DNA of 64,000 nt, from the NCBI GenBank assembly GCA_963989385.1, contig OZ022508.1:56087087-56151086 (forward strand). The letters are read 5' to 3'. This stretch comes from Ctena decussata. Its lineage: Eukaryota; Mollusca; Bivalvia; Lucinida; Lucinidae. Positions 22,947 to 34,070 of this stretch are shown one piece after another. The notes below the pieces were generated by a model. It saw only the letters and a program-made list of their open reading frames with translations. It was not told the origin of the DNA and ran no database searches. The position numbers and the translations under genes are program-made. The stretch's first letter is position 1. Each line of letters opens with the position of its first letter.

Positions 22947-25498
22947 GAAAGAACTCACCCCTTGAGCAGCTACTTCTGCATTCACACCCTATTAGGTCTT
23001 CATCCAAATCTTCACCACAGCAAATTACAAGAACATCACTATGCTCATCTGTTTTTGGACGTTAAAAATGTAACGGCTGCCAGACACAGTCAACTATGCG
23101 TTGCACCGTTTCATGAAAGTATGAGGACCTCGCTTCATCTGTACCATATTCGATATTTTCTGGTGCATTAGATGGTCGCGCATTTCGTTCTTTCATTTCT
23201 CCAATACACATCGTCATTAGACACACAAAGCCTTCTACAACTAAACACACCAACTCCCACGCATATGAAAAGTTGTCCGAAACGTCAGATTTGACTTGTC
23301 GAAAATTAAAGATATTTCTGATCTGGCACAATGTACCACGATCGGAGGCACTCCCGCCTTTGAAAAATACATCATAAAAATCTTGCAATAGTAGCATTTC
23401 TTTATGAAATTCTTGAGCGGCAGGTTCAAGCCCTTCAAGTTTGTCTGAAGGACTCAGTCCATTTGATCGAGCCCGATGGGCAGCATTTCCGCGTTCGCAA
23501 CTTAGACCGTCCCCACAGACAATAGTTGTATACGGCTTTCCATCTACTGATGGTACATATTTCTGGTGTTCTTCGTATATTCCAATAGCCCCCTGTGTTG
23601 ATGATGGGTTTTGATTAAATACGCCTAGATTAATTAAGACACTCTTGTAAGACGATCGGAGTGAATTTGCATGAAGTATATGAGGAACGCTAAGGTCACT
23701 AAATTTCAGATTCAGACGAAACCACTCCAAATGTCTGGTTAGGATTCTACCAACAATTAAATGCATTCTAGAACGCAGCTAATTGATAGCTGACAGATTT
23801 GGAAGGAATCGTTCCAAAGGTATATCTACCGCCTTTGAAACCGTATTATCATTCTCCCATTTCATGTGTATTGATGGGACCCTGTTTATGGCTTGTACCC
23901 GAGCGCCATGTTTAGGTAACGGTTTTTAACTGTTTCTGTTGGGTGCCGTGGCACAACCTTTTTGCCAACATTATCCCAACACATAGTAAACCCTGGGGGA
24001 TCAGAAAATGTATGAAGCGGCCTGCCCGGTTCATCATCAAATGTGCTTTCCATTACAATATTCATTTCACCTTCATCATCGCTTTCTTCTTGTTACATTC
24101 ACCTTCGTCTTCTCTTTCATTTTCATTATCTTCTTCACATTCATTATCTTCTTCACTCTCAGTATCATTTTCTCCGGCCTCACACCCATCAGCGTCTTCT
24201 TCGTCTTTCTTACAAATTGTGTCAGACAGATTGGTACTGCTCAAATCAGAGTAGAGAATAGTTTTTTCCATGTCTGAGTAATAGGTTACTTCGTCTTAAC
24301 ATTAGGAGCTGAGACTGACAAAGAAAGGGACAATTCTTGTCCCTCATGGGACAATTCTTGTCCCTCATCTTCTTCTACTGATGGTGTTAACCGTTTGGGT
24401 AAAGCAGCCTCCATGTTTTCTTTTAGCTTTAAAGCGGCTTCATCAAATTTAGCCCTAAGGCGATCGATTGTTGAAAGAGTCACTTCATACATGTATTCAG
24501 CGCATAAACCCAAGTGGGACAGTTGTTTTATTGTTTCCCTTTTCAGCCTACCTCGTCAGAATTGCACAGAAAGAAGAGAAGGGAGAAATTTTGCTTTACT
24601 TGGAGCTTTCGCATTCATTAGAATAGCAAGGGCTGTGCCAATGCGAGGTTTCAAATTTACTTTCGCATTTCTCATCATTTGATTTGGTGGTCACAGCACC
24701 TTTAAGCACATTCAAGAGAATGGGCGCCTTTTCAGTGGCCATATTCAGGGTCTGTTCCCAAGAAAAGTCACTTATGTTTTGGATGCTAACATCCTTGGAA
24801 AGAGAAAATTCTCTCGAATTCAATAACGAACTTGTTTCTTTTCGAACTATTCGCAAAAGAAATTCATTAAATTGCCTTTTTGTCCCCGCCGTCGCATTAC
24901 ACAGATTTGAAAAAGCGCGGCGATAATGCCTCGAACGTATGGCTTTAATTATTGTGTCCCATTTACCAGATTTTGACTTCCCAAAAATTGGCCGAGCCGC
25001 TATGCTCTTTGTCTGAAATAGTGAGCAAAGATATACTGTCATTTCCTACTTACTTTTACAGATGTTACCTTTATGGAAAGCAATAGCCATTCCATAAGAG
25101 TAGTAGCATTAGTGGTCCACCCAGATGCATATCAATTTCAAACAAGAGCTCCGCAAGCGGGGCAATATACGCCCGTTTCTGATTGTTTGCACCTTGTTTG
25201 CACCATTTCATCCTTGTCTACATTGCTATTAAGTTTATCAAGATATTCCATACATTAGGGTTCTCAAACGAAAAGCCTTAAAGAGTAATCAACGGGATGT
25301 AACTCAACAAAGAAAATAAGGAAGGGGAAGCAATTATTCTTAATTAGACATACTATCTCAACCTAATACACATTGCTATAAAGTTTCGTCAAGATATTTC
25401 ATACCGTTACCTAGTAATATCTTGCCCAAGAATAGTTATAGAAATTAATCAAACAGATGTAACTCCTTACTATTTACAAAGTTTCAGCTTAAAGTCTC

Positions 25499-26044
25499 CA
25501 TAGTCCTATCAAATGTAAAAACCGTCAAAATACTAATCATTATGAAACCTGTACAGCCTTCAGAATTGATAAAAATATGTCGGTTGATGTGCTTTTTTTG
25601 TATCATACAACTGGCAAAAAAGAAGGAACAACGTATTTTTAAAAAAATGATAAGTCTCTCCATAAAAATACGGATTTCGTCTCTGGTTTCCCGCTAAGCA
25701 ATGCAATAATGCCACAGCGCCACAATCAATGGGATCTTTGCCTATATTTTTTGTACATTGTATTTTTATCGCCTGTTAAACGCCTGTACCTTATATTTTT
25801 ACCGCCTGTACGTTGTATTTTTATCATGGAATAAAGCTTGTGAAATCGAAAGTAGGTCATTTTGGTTGGCAACTAAAATGACCTAGTTATTTTTTCAAAT
25901 CTGTTTTATGGTAAACTTAAGAGCGTTTTGATTTTTCAAAGCCGGCCAATATCGATAATAATCAATGGCGAAACTGTAGTGAGAAGATCTCAGCGATACC
26001 TCATGATAAAATATTTCATGCTGATAGAGCAATGGGGCCTTTAA
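25499..26044. mobile_element. TTAA-flanked MITE, complete copy
   Basis: Element 25503-26040 between TTAA at 25499-25502 and 26041-26044. Left end AGTCTCCATAGTCCTATCA and right end (reverse complement) AGGCCCCATTGCTCTATCA match at 14 of 19 positions. The interior holds a palindrome around TTGGCAAC at about 25856-25885. TTAA duplication fits piggyBac or Kolobok superfamilies. No coding capacity. It lies in the presumed intron 1 of the DUF6589-like gene. Confidence 0.85.
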
Positions 26045-26400
26045 TTGGATGAAAACTATAGGAGGAGTTATCCGGAAACGAACACCCCAAAAATTCTAAG
26101 TAAAGGGCTGTAACTCCGTTAAAAATCATTGGAGCGTAACCTCGAAACACTATGTGCCGGTCCATCTCATAGTCTTACTATATACCAAGTTTCAGCTCGA
26201 TCGGATGTAAACTGTAGGAGGAGTTATCCGGAAACGAAAAAGTTTACAACGGATGGCTGGACGGACAGACGGACGGACGGACGCCAGCGCCATAACATAA
26301 TACGTCCCGTTTTTCAAACGGGCGTATAAAAAAGAAGAAAAATAAGAAGGAGAAGAAGATGAAGAAGAACAAGAAGAAGAAAAAGAAGAATATCAGTCGA
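26045..26400. repeat. Hairpin-capped element, family F, with purine microsatellite
   Basis: Two AGGAGGAGTTATCCGGAAAC blocks at about 26060 and 26217 mark short tandem units. A GGACGGACAGACGGACGGAC run at 26261-26282 is followed by the hairpin ATACGTCCCGTTT-TTC-AAACGGGCGTAT at about 26300-26327 and an A-rich tail running into (GAA)n to about 26390. Confidence 0.7.
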
Positions 26401-27074
26401 GCCGTAAAACGCACATTGCAAGCCAGCATCAAATAAGCATTTTTTATCCAGAATTTCATGATTACATATACATAAGAGGACGTACATGAGCCAATGAAAG
26501 TAGGAACTGACTTGATTTGGCCTCTCCAAGTGATGTAGTAATACAGATACATATAATTGATGACATGAATATAAATGCTGAGCAAAAATTGTAAGGAAGC
26601 ATCTCAGTTCCAAGCCCCATTTTGAATAGCAAAGACTTCTCGTAATTTTCTTTTGTGCAAAACGTTTACATTTCAGAAATGCGAGTGTCAAATTATCGTT
26701 TAAAAATCACCGTATGGAAACGATCATAACGGTAAGTGGTGAATGGGGTGGGTGGGGGAGGGGGTGGGGGACAGGGGTGTATCTTGTTGAAAGTATGGAC
26801 GAGGTGTCCCTGCAAATAGAATATTTATAAATATTTTTTTTCATCATACCGCCCATATAGAGTGGGTTACAAAAAGTATAAAGCTTACATACGAAAAACC
26901 CGGAGTCCCAAAAACACCTCGCCCGGAGTTTCACCAAGATACACACCTCGCCCGTAGTTTCACCGAGATCCCCCCCACCCCCCGGCACACACATGCACCC
27001 TTGCAACATCGACCAATATCCCTTACCTACTTACTACTGTAAAAAATCTAAATATCAGGACACCAAAAATAATT

Positions 27075-27265
27075 ACCATAGTTGTCCTAAATTGGAACAG
27101 TTTGGTTTTACAGTGCAGTAATGTGTCCAAAAAACGCAAATGAGATGGCAAATTGGGTTAAAATCCTGATCAGACTGCTCCTTAAGGAACAGTCTGATCT
27201 GGGTATGAACTATTTGCTCAGACCTAACTGCCCCAATATTTAGAATATTTACGATATTTACCATT
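27075..27265. repeat. MITE-like repeat with ATCAGACTG stem
   Basis: It contains the hairpin ATCAGACTG-CTCCTTAAGGAA-CAGTCTGAT at about 27169-27198, followed by TTGCTCAGACC and CAATATTTAGA blocks. A related copy is at about 62690-62830, where the stem is longer looped. The boundaries are not resolved. Confidence 0.5.
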
Positions 27266-27327
27266 ATCTTTCAAGTGTTAATGTGAACAGTGAAAAAAAG
27301 TCAAGTGCCAGTATTAGCAATTGGACA

Positions 27328-27501
27328 TACAGTAGAACTTCGTTGTCTCGAACAGGCTTGGGACTATGGATATATGTTCCAGCCAAGGGTAGTTTCAGCC
27401 ATCCAGGGTTAGTTTCTATAAAAAGTTACCTCTAGGGATCAAGGAAATATTTCTAGTCAGGCAGGGTTCAGCCATCAGTGTTCCGTTGAAGTTCTACTAT
27501 G
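27328..27501. mobile_element. Tc1/mariner (pogo-like) MITE
   Basis: It begins after TA with CAGTAGAACTTCGTTGTCTC and ends with the inverted GTTGAAGTTCTACT. TA target and CAGTAGAACTTC-type ends fit pogo/Tc1 elements. A homologous copy in the opposite orientation is at 33895-34070 (shared GCCCTGCCTGACTAGAA as read there). Confidence 0.7.
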
Positions 27502-27674
27502 AATTATACAATAACAGAAGAAAATAGATTTTCCTTAAACAGCAAGAAACATACATCACAGCAGGCGCACAACGTTGAATAATCATTGGATCAATCAACA
27601 TTGAATCAATGTTTTTTCAACATTGTGCTCGTTTGGATGATCTTGTTCGAAAAACACACACGGTAAAGTCTTAC

Positions 27675-28017
27675 CTTAAGCGGTGTACTTGTGTACCTCG
27701 GACGCTTTTACGTGCCAGGACTGGCTATGTCCATCAAAAGCCTTTTGGAACCGACGTAAGACGTCGACTCTGTATTCGCCCATATTTCTGTCATAGCCTT
27801 TTTGTATTTAGCTGCATTGCTCAAGTCACTCAACAAACCGAGCATAGAAATTTTGCCTCGGTCTTTTTAGATACAGGAGTGCTAGGTATGCTAAACATCT
27901 GCTCTAAATGACTACGAGCAGTGTTCCCTGTGACTGGGATTACTTTTCAAGGAAAAATCTGTGATAGCCCTTGTCTCTCGCTTTGAAAGGAGCATTACAA
28001 TTCGCACAGGTATCCAT
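27675..28017 (-). pseudogene. Exon 1 of the DUF6589-like gene (Cys2-Cys2 N-terminal module)
   Basis: Starts ATG at 28017 with MDTCANCNAPF (first C-x2-C), a basic linker, then after one frameshift ARSHLEQMFSIPSTPVSKKT and FLCSVC (second C-x2-C), then after another shift NAAKYKKAMTEIWANTEST and an RPRYTSTPLK end. It closes with a consensus splice donor AAG/GTAAGA at 27675/27674. The two Cys pairs about 50 residues apart resemble ZAD-type or treble-clef zinc modules (inference). Linked to the DUF6589 body by strand, order and matching splice phase; an extra exon between 25013 and 27674 cannot be excluded. Confidence 0.6.
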
Positions 28018-28286
28018 GTTGTCCGACTTCACTTAGAACTTTGAACAATTTCTACAGCTGTTGCGTTAAATGGCATTTGGAACCTCCCACGTATAAAGAA
28101 TTGACCAATCAGATTCGGATCTTCTTGTCAGACACTACGCGCATTACTGAGTAGCCGGAGACCAGGCAAAGCTTCATACTTCTATTGGACGATCAATAGT
28201 TTGAGGTAGGCCTTTTGTTTTTCGTGTCGAATGCTGCGCATGCGCAGCATATTGACGCCAGTGCGCGGCAGCGAAGCGATTCAAGC
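28018..28286. promoter_or_regulatory. Putative bidirectional promoter with NRF1-like palindrome
   Basis: A 269-bp gap between the divergent start codons of the DUF6589-like gene (28017, minus) and the RecQ-like gene (28287, plus). It holds the perfect 20-bp palindrome ATGCTGCGCATGCGCAGCAT at 28231-28250, which contains the NRF1 consensus TGCGCATGCGCA, 37 bp before the plus-strand ATG. The CpG-rich tract 28230-28280 stands out from the AT-rich surroundings. Promoter activity is inferred. Confidence 0.55.
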
Positions 28287-30009
28287 ATGGATACCGAAAC
28301 AATAACGACACTCTTCAATGAAAAAAATCTGCACACAACATAAATTTCGAACCCAAACCTGAGCAAATGATATTTGCATTAGCAATAAGAAATGGGAATC
28401 ACTGTCTCGGATTTTTACCAACAGGGTTCGGTAAAACTTTTACTTTTGTGGCGAACTGTATCCTCAGTGAAACCCCGACTATCACACTGGTAATATCACC
28501 ACTTTTGTCCCTGATGGATAATCAGATCCAGTCTCTTGAACGATGGAATTGAAAGGCCGCGAAAATATCTGCTGATACGCCATTTTAAGTACAAATAGGT
28601 AATCCAGTTTAATTCGAAAGCTCAGTTAGCCTGTTAGCTGTCTCCGAGTTCGATTTCCGCTGAAGGCAGAAATCTTTTCAACCGTAAACGGGGTTCCATA
28701 CAGCATTATGACCATTACGACTGAAAAACTGCTGAATAGGATACATATCATCCACCAGAGCACTGTCTACCTGTTTTTTCATTTATTTATTTTTCTCTGT
28801 TAGATGCTAAATTCCAAATTTCGACTTAATGGTTGGTCAGATATGACAAATTTTAAAAGTAATGTGTGAATTAATGGTATGCGTCAAGCAGTATATAGTA
28901 TCGGCTTTACTGTAATCGTTGCTTTTTATTATTACATGTATATTGAAAGTATCGAATTTTGTTAACTTCAGTATGAGAATTACTGGTAGGTTTTTGGTGA
29001 TGTTTTCATGGTCAGCAACATAAATACAATAAAAAATGGAAAATAAATACTGTACTCAGAAGAGAGAGAGAGAGAGATGTCATTCTGGGACTTTATTATT
29101 TCTATTACAGGGATAGCCATTGGAGATAACAGGGTGGTCTTTTCTTCGCCCGAGTCAGTCTTGAAACCAAAATGGAGAGCTATTTTGCTGTCTGATATCT
29201 GGCAGAACTTGTTTTTGGTGAAGAACATTGTATGTCAGAATGGGAGACGATTTTAGGCCAGACTATAGGGAAATGTTCCAGTTACGTAGTTTTTTTCATG
29301 TTCCAATTTTGGCGGTCAGTGCAACCTCTACGTTAAAAGTAAAAGACGACATAATGTCAAGTCTCCAGTTGGAAGAGGGCAAAACTACTGTTGTCGCAAA
29401 ATGTTGTAACCGGCGGAACATTTTTATTTCATGTCAGAGAAAAAATACAAATGTCTATGAACCTGAACTTTCGTGGCGCTCTATTAGGCAAACATGCATA
29501 TGCCGATTTCACAGAAGATTCAGACCATTTACTGATCGAAATGTTTCATAAATGCACACATGAAAGTTCGAAAGAATCTTGCAAACGTTTTCCCAGTAAA
29601 TGCGCTGTATGATAGCCACAGTTGCGCTGGGTATGGGGATAGATATACCGGATATCGGGCTCGTTATTCATATCGGTTGTCCCAAATCCATAATATCATA
29701 CTGGCAAGAAGCAGGGCGGTGTGCGAGAGATGGAAGGCAGGGTTTTAGTTTGATACTTTATAATAATTTTACTGCTTCTTTAAAAACAACCGAATAAAAA
29801 ATGTCTAACATTGTCAAAAATTCATTCGAAAACAGATCATGCGAGTTTTCTCTCTCTCGGATGATAGAGAATTCAACAATGTTCCATGCGACGGATGCAA
29901 TTTACTAGTCTGTTCCTGCGCGTGTTGCAAATGCTGCTCATCGTGTGTGAAAAAATGCAAATGCTCTGAAAGCTCCATTCATGATATTCAGAAATTTTTG
30001 GCAGTTTAG
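28287..30009 (+). pseudogene. Decayed RecQ-like DNA helicase with Cys-rich tail
   Basis: Two exons: 28287-28598 (donor ATAG/GTAATC) and 29111-30009 (acceptor TATTACAG). Joining them gives an in-phase QIGIAIGDNRVVFSSPESVL. Motifs in order: Walker A LPTGFGKT; VISPLLSLMDNQ; a broken motif II with HCMSEW and GDDFRPDYREMF in shifted frames; motif III AVSAT; EMFHKCTHESSKE; motif [15 protein letters not shown]; motif [15 protein letters not shown]. The last 60 codons read CDGCNLLVCSCACCKCCSSC, ending at TAG 30007. RecQ helicases unwind DNA 3'-5' in repair. Lesions: frameshift before the PEQ block, stop codons in exon 1, two indels at motif II and at least two more downstream. The conserved CDS is shorter than classical RecQ; no RQC or HRDC domain is seen. 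Confidence 0.8.
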
Positions 30010-31209
30010 TTCTTAACATTTCAAGCCAACAACACGGAGTCTTGTAAATTAAAGGTCAGTATGTACTCATACACCAGTGGCATGCAGCACTTTCTGACTT
30101 ATATATGCAGTAAGCCTGACATATTGATCTCTCTTTTTTTTCAAAGTGGATGAGAAGTACATAATAATAAAAATAAAGACGGCAAAAAAGGCGAAACAAG
30201 ACAAGCAAAAAGGCAAGAGCCCATTTCTTTCCCGGCAGATGATCGCAAATACTGAAAGGAGCTATTTATTTCCATCTTGCACACAGCCTGCTCTTGTCCA
30301 TCCCTACTCCAATGTACCCAGCCTTTTTGTTGTTTTTCGTAAGTTCTCGTCGTTTTAAATATCCTGCATTAGTTATAAAGACATTTCCCCTCATTCTTAC
30401 CATGGATAGTGAGGATTGCCTCGCTAACCGTGTTCACCCACCCCCACCCCACGCCGGTCCAATTTTTCCATCACTCTATATATATGCTCTGAGTTCTAAC
30501 GCGTCATACATTTGCATTTATATACTCTATTATTTCTTTCTAACCAAATTCAGAATGAGAAATGCCTCGCACGCATTTGTGGTCGTCTGATACTAAATCA
30601 GTGTCGAAGGTTATGATTCAAAGTGAGTGTTAACTGATAAGAAAAAAATGCAGGGTTCTTTCTCCTCTGTAGATCAGAGGAAGATTTTTGTTTGTTTGTT
30701 ATATTTCATTTATTCTAAACAAACGTCTGTAACAAAATATCTGTCACCAAGACATATTCTGTCCATTCGACTTACTGCTATCGGGGATTGCCTCGCTCAC
30801 CGTATCACATACTTTCTGTCGGTATACTTCCTCATGGTGTGGATGGAGAAATTAAATGGCATACTCCTTTCCCCTCATATTCTCATTCTGAGCTAAGCCA
30901 TGGTCTCTTATTCTGATTCCATACAGTAAAATAATGTCTGTTACTGTTCACCTGTTTATATAAGCAGTATTTGGATTTTCTTATTTCAAATTTGGGTCAT
31001 GAAATAATGTCTGATACAGATCACCCATTTATACAAGCATTATTTGGATTTATTTGTTTCTTATTTTAAATTTTGGTTAGGAGTTTATTTGTCACCCCTC
31101 ATATTCGTTGATGGGTTTAAAAAAAATCCAATTTCTAGTCTTTGCTGTAACCATATGTCACGTGACCCTCACGTGACCCAGTTTTCAACACAATGGCGGA
31201 TACATGGTT
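30010..31209. other. Stretch without recognised gene
   Basis: Two inverted copies of the GAGGCAATCCTC hairpin motif lie at about 30408 and 30784. A short duplication with GTTCACC and TATTTGGATTT blocks is at about 30940-31050. No coding signal. Confidence 0.4.
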
Positions 31210-31385
31210 GATTTGAGTGAGTGAGTGAACTCGGGTTAACCGTCCGACCAACAACGAGGTCATATGGAGACGGGACCTCGGTTTAAAGTCTCATCCGAAA
31301 GACCGGAGAAGCGGGGGATCGATCTTGCGACCCCTGGATTGGTAGTCTGGAGTGTTATCCACTACGCTACAGCCGATTTGAGTGA
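31210..31385 (-). mobile_element. tRNA-derived SINE, minus orientation, 11-bp target duplication
   Basis: Same family as 4988-5170. The minus-strand head carries A box TAGCGTAGTGG and B box GATCGATCC. Exact direct repeats GATTTGAGTGA flank it at 31210-31220 and 31375-31385. Confidence 0.88.
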
Positions 31386-32360
31386 TGCCTGGTTTTCACT
31401 CGGACTGATTTGACGATAGGAAAAGTTAGTTGGTATGTTAATTTTTATTATACATTTTTTAATTTTTACGACCTATGACATACGAATAACTAATAATACA
31501 ATGGGAAGACACCGTATATCACGCCTGACAATCAGTCGCATGCGGAACCGGCGGTTAAGCAAAGAAATGCGTTAGATCGCTTTCCGGTGACGTAGAAGAG
31601 GAGCCGTAAAAAGTAAACAAACGATAATCGTTCGTGTAAGAAGACGATTTATTTTCTAAGAAAATGTGCTTTTCAAAATATGAGAATGCTATTTTGTTGC
31701 ATACACATTATTTACTTTGTATGCCGGAGGATTTGCTGAAGCGTTGTCTTGTTTTTATCATTTTTATTCCCTCCTCCGAAACACCTGTTCAGACTGGATT
31801 ATACATGAGGTAAGCAACACATTTATTCGCTAAATCTGACGTTTGTGTACATATGATCTGCAAATTAGACGGTGCGCAGATATTTTAAACAGAAAGTGAG
31901 GTATGTAATACCTTTGCATTCTGCTAGAACTAAGAATTCTTTTGAAATGAATGCATAATTGGTCTCGATAGTTGGTTCCGCATGTAATCCTTGATAATTA
32001 GAAGGAAATAATTTCACAGATAATTTTATTTTCAATCTGCAATATGTACAGTAAAACTGTGCCCAGTATAATTCTGGAGTTTCTAAAGTTGGCAAATGCA
32101 TGTCTGATTGATGATATTTGCTTGAAACCAGACTGCAAGAGAAATCAAGGAACACTGCTTTGAGCCGTAATATGTTGAAGATTATGCATAAGTTACGTCA
32201 CTGGAATATCAAGTGACTCCATATAATAACTGTTTAGCTTATTTCAACACTTTTAGTTTGCATATTTTCAGGGAAAGTCCCCATGTCAGTTTTTCCTGGT
32301 TACGCATGCGATAGCTCGGTTCAGCATTCGACTTATTACAAACTTCACAATTTCTTTTGC

Positions 32361-33342
32361 TTAAAGGCCCCATAGCTCTATAAGCATGACAATTTTTATC
32401 AAGAAGTATTTCTGCGAGCTTCTCACTATAGTTTCGTCATTGTAAATGACCGTAATTATCCAGCTTTAAACAAGTAAAATATCATTCAGTTTCACATAAA
32501 AAGGGTTTGAAAACTTATCTGGGTCATATTAGTTGGCAACTAAAATGACCTACTTTCGATTTCATTAAGTGAAATGAAATGGTAAAAATACAATGTACAT
32601 GCATGGAGTTCCAATCACTATCCCGCCTATGTTTATATAGCATCGCTAGACGGGAAACCAGAACAGGAAATTATTTTTTGTGGAACTATTTGTTATTTCA
32701 CAAAAACTTTTTTCTCTCTCCTTTTTGCCAGCTACAAGACTCAATATATGAACATCAACCCACATTTTATTTCCAAACGTGAAGGTTGAAATGCTTTTTA
32801 CAATGATTTGAGTTTCGACATTTTTACCTCTGATAGGACTATGGAGACTTTAAAGTCTCCATAGTCCTATAAGTGGTAAAAACGTCTAAACGCAAATCCT
32901 TATGAAAAGCGCTTCAATCTTTACATTTGGTGATAAAATACGGGATGATATGGATATATTGATCCATATACCTGGCAAAAAGTATGGGGAACGTGTTTTT
33001 GAAACACGACAATTCGGTCTACAAAATGCAGGTTTCCTTATCTGGTTTCCCGTTGAGCGATGCAATATAAACAAAAGCGGTACAGTGAAAGGGACTCCAC
33101 TGCTGTACATTGTATTTTTACCATTTTTTCATTGTTTACGAAATCGAAAGTTGGTCATTTAAGTTGGCAACTAAAATGACCCAAATCAATTTTCGAACCC
33201 TTCTTATGTGAAACTCAATGATGTTTTATTGGTTTAAAGTGAGCTAATCTCTGTGATTTACAATGATGAAACTATGGTGAGAAGCTTGCAGCGATACCTC
33301 ACGATAAAATTGTTCATCCTAATATAGCAATGGGGCCTTTAA
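32361..33342. mobile_element. Head-to-head dimer of the TTAA MITE
   Basis: Two 485-bp copies in opposite orientation, 32365-32849 and 32854-33338, share a central TTAA (32850-32853) and have TTAA outside (32361-32364, 33339-33342). Both outer ends are AGGCCCCAT...CTCTAT types; both inner ends are AGTCTCCATAGTCC types, so the centre is a perfect 38-bp palindrome at 32833-32870. Same family as 25503-26040. Confidence 0.88.
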
Positions 33343-33894
33343 ACTAAGCTATAAGCGTCTCAAGCTATACATGGATCACTATCAAATTAGTTACGCCAAT
33401 ACTGTTTCTTCTGATTTGTCTTATGATTTGTCTTCTGATAAAAATAACCCCCGAAAACACGAAAGTAATTCCTCATTATGGCATGTTTACATGTACTTTG
33501 AGTGAATAAAGGTAATGTCTGTCTGTCTGTCTGGTAATATACTGACTGTGCTTTATTGATTGAGGTTTTATGTTCCGCTTGTTCCGCTCGATAATATTAA
33601 TTCTAAGGAAAGTTATGATCAGTTTATTTAAGTTTCAGTCGCAGTAAGTCTTTACTGTTTTGTGCAAAAATGTACTTGAGGCAAATATAGTTTATTCGAT
33701 TCCTTCATCGATATTGATAGTTTATCGTTGATCAAAACGAGCGAAATTAACTAAGGATATGACGTACACGTACTGAATGACATATACACGTACTGAATGA
33801 CATTTAGTTTTTGTTTGTAGTTGTCTTGCTGAAACCCTTATCCACGTAAATTACATAAAATTATGGACAGGTATCCAATAGATAAATTTAATAA

Positions 33895-34070
33895 TACAGT
33901 CAAACTTCAATGGTTCGGACACTGATGACTCTTCAGCCCTGCCTGACTAGAACTCCTTCCTGAGTCCCTAGAGGATAATTTAAGTAGAACCTAAGTGGAT
34001 TAGAACTGCCCTTTGCTTGAACTAATTTTCAGGGTCCCAAGCCTGTTAGAGCCATTGTAGTTCACTGAAG
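33895..34070. mobile_element. Tc1/mariner (pogo-like) MITE, inverted relative to 27328
   Basis: It starts after TA with CAGTCAAACTTCAATGG and ends near GCCATTGTAGTTCACTG. The interior block CCCTGCCTGACTAGAA...CCCTAGAGG matches the reverse of the 27328 copy. Confidence 0.65.

Larger units (their letters stand above)
21630..28017 (-). pseudogene. Decayed gene: Cys-pair N-terminus, DUF6589-like body, PHD finger
   Basis: Minus strand, read from 28017 to a stop at 21630. Exon 1 is 28017-27675; exon 2 starts after a canonical TATTTCAG acceptor at 25012; joining them keeps phase 0. The body (25012-21630) has, in order: a helical block with RSRHYRRAF; a LGLCAEYMYEV block; an acidic Glu/Asp-rich stretch (24060-24260); PGFTMCWDNVGKKVV; TTIVCGDGLSCERGN; FNFRQVKSDVSDNFS; a PHD-finger region present twice (22281-22946); then FWKFDLIHFFGYKHPK and RHDLIHNRTVYGRNLPLD to the end. 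The blocks resemble DUF6589 proteins of metazoans and fungi, whose function is unknown to me. Lesions: at least two frameshifts in exon 1, one near 24680, a TGA near 24555, stops near 23900 and a TAA near 22160. Start chosen at the ATG before the first Cys pair. Confidence 0.7.

Noticed and set aside
28610..28680. AAGCTCAGTTAGCC...GAGTTCGATTTCC as a tRNA gene
   Set aside because: Box spacing is too short for a cloverleaf; at most it is SINE debris in the helicase intron.
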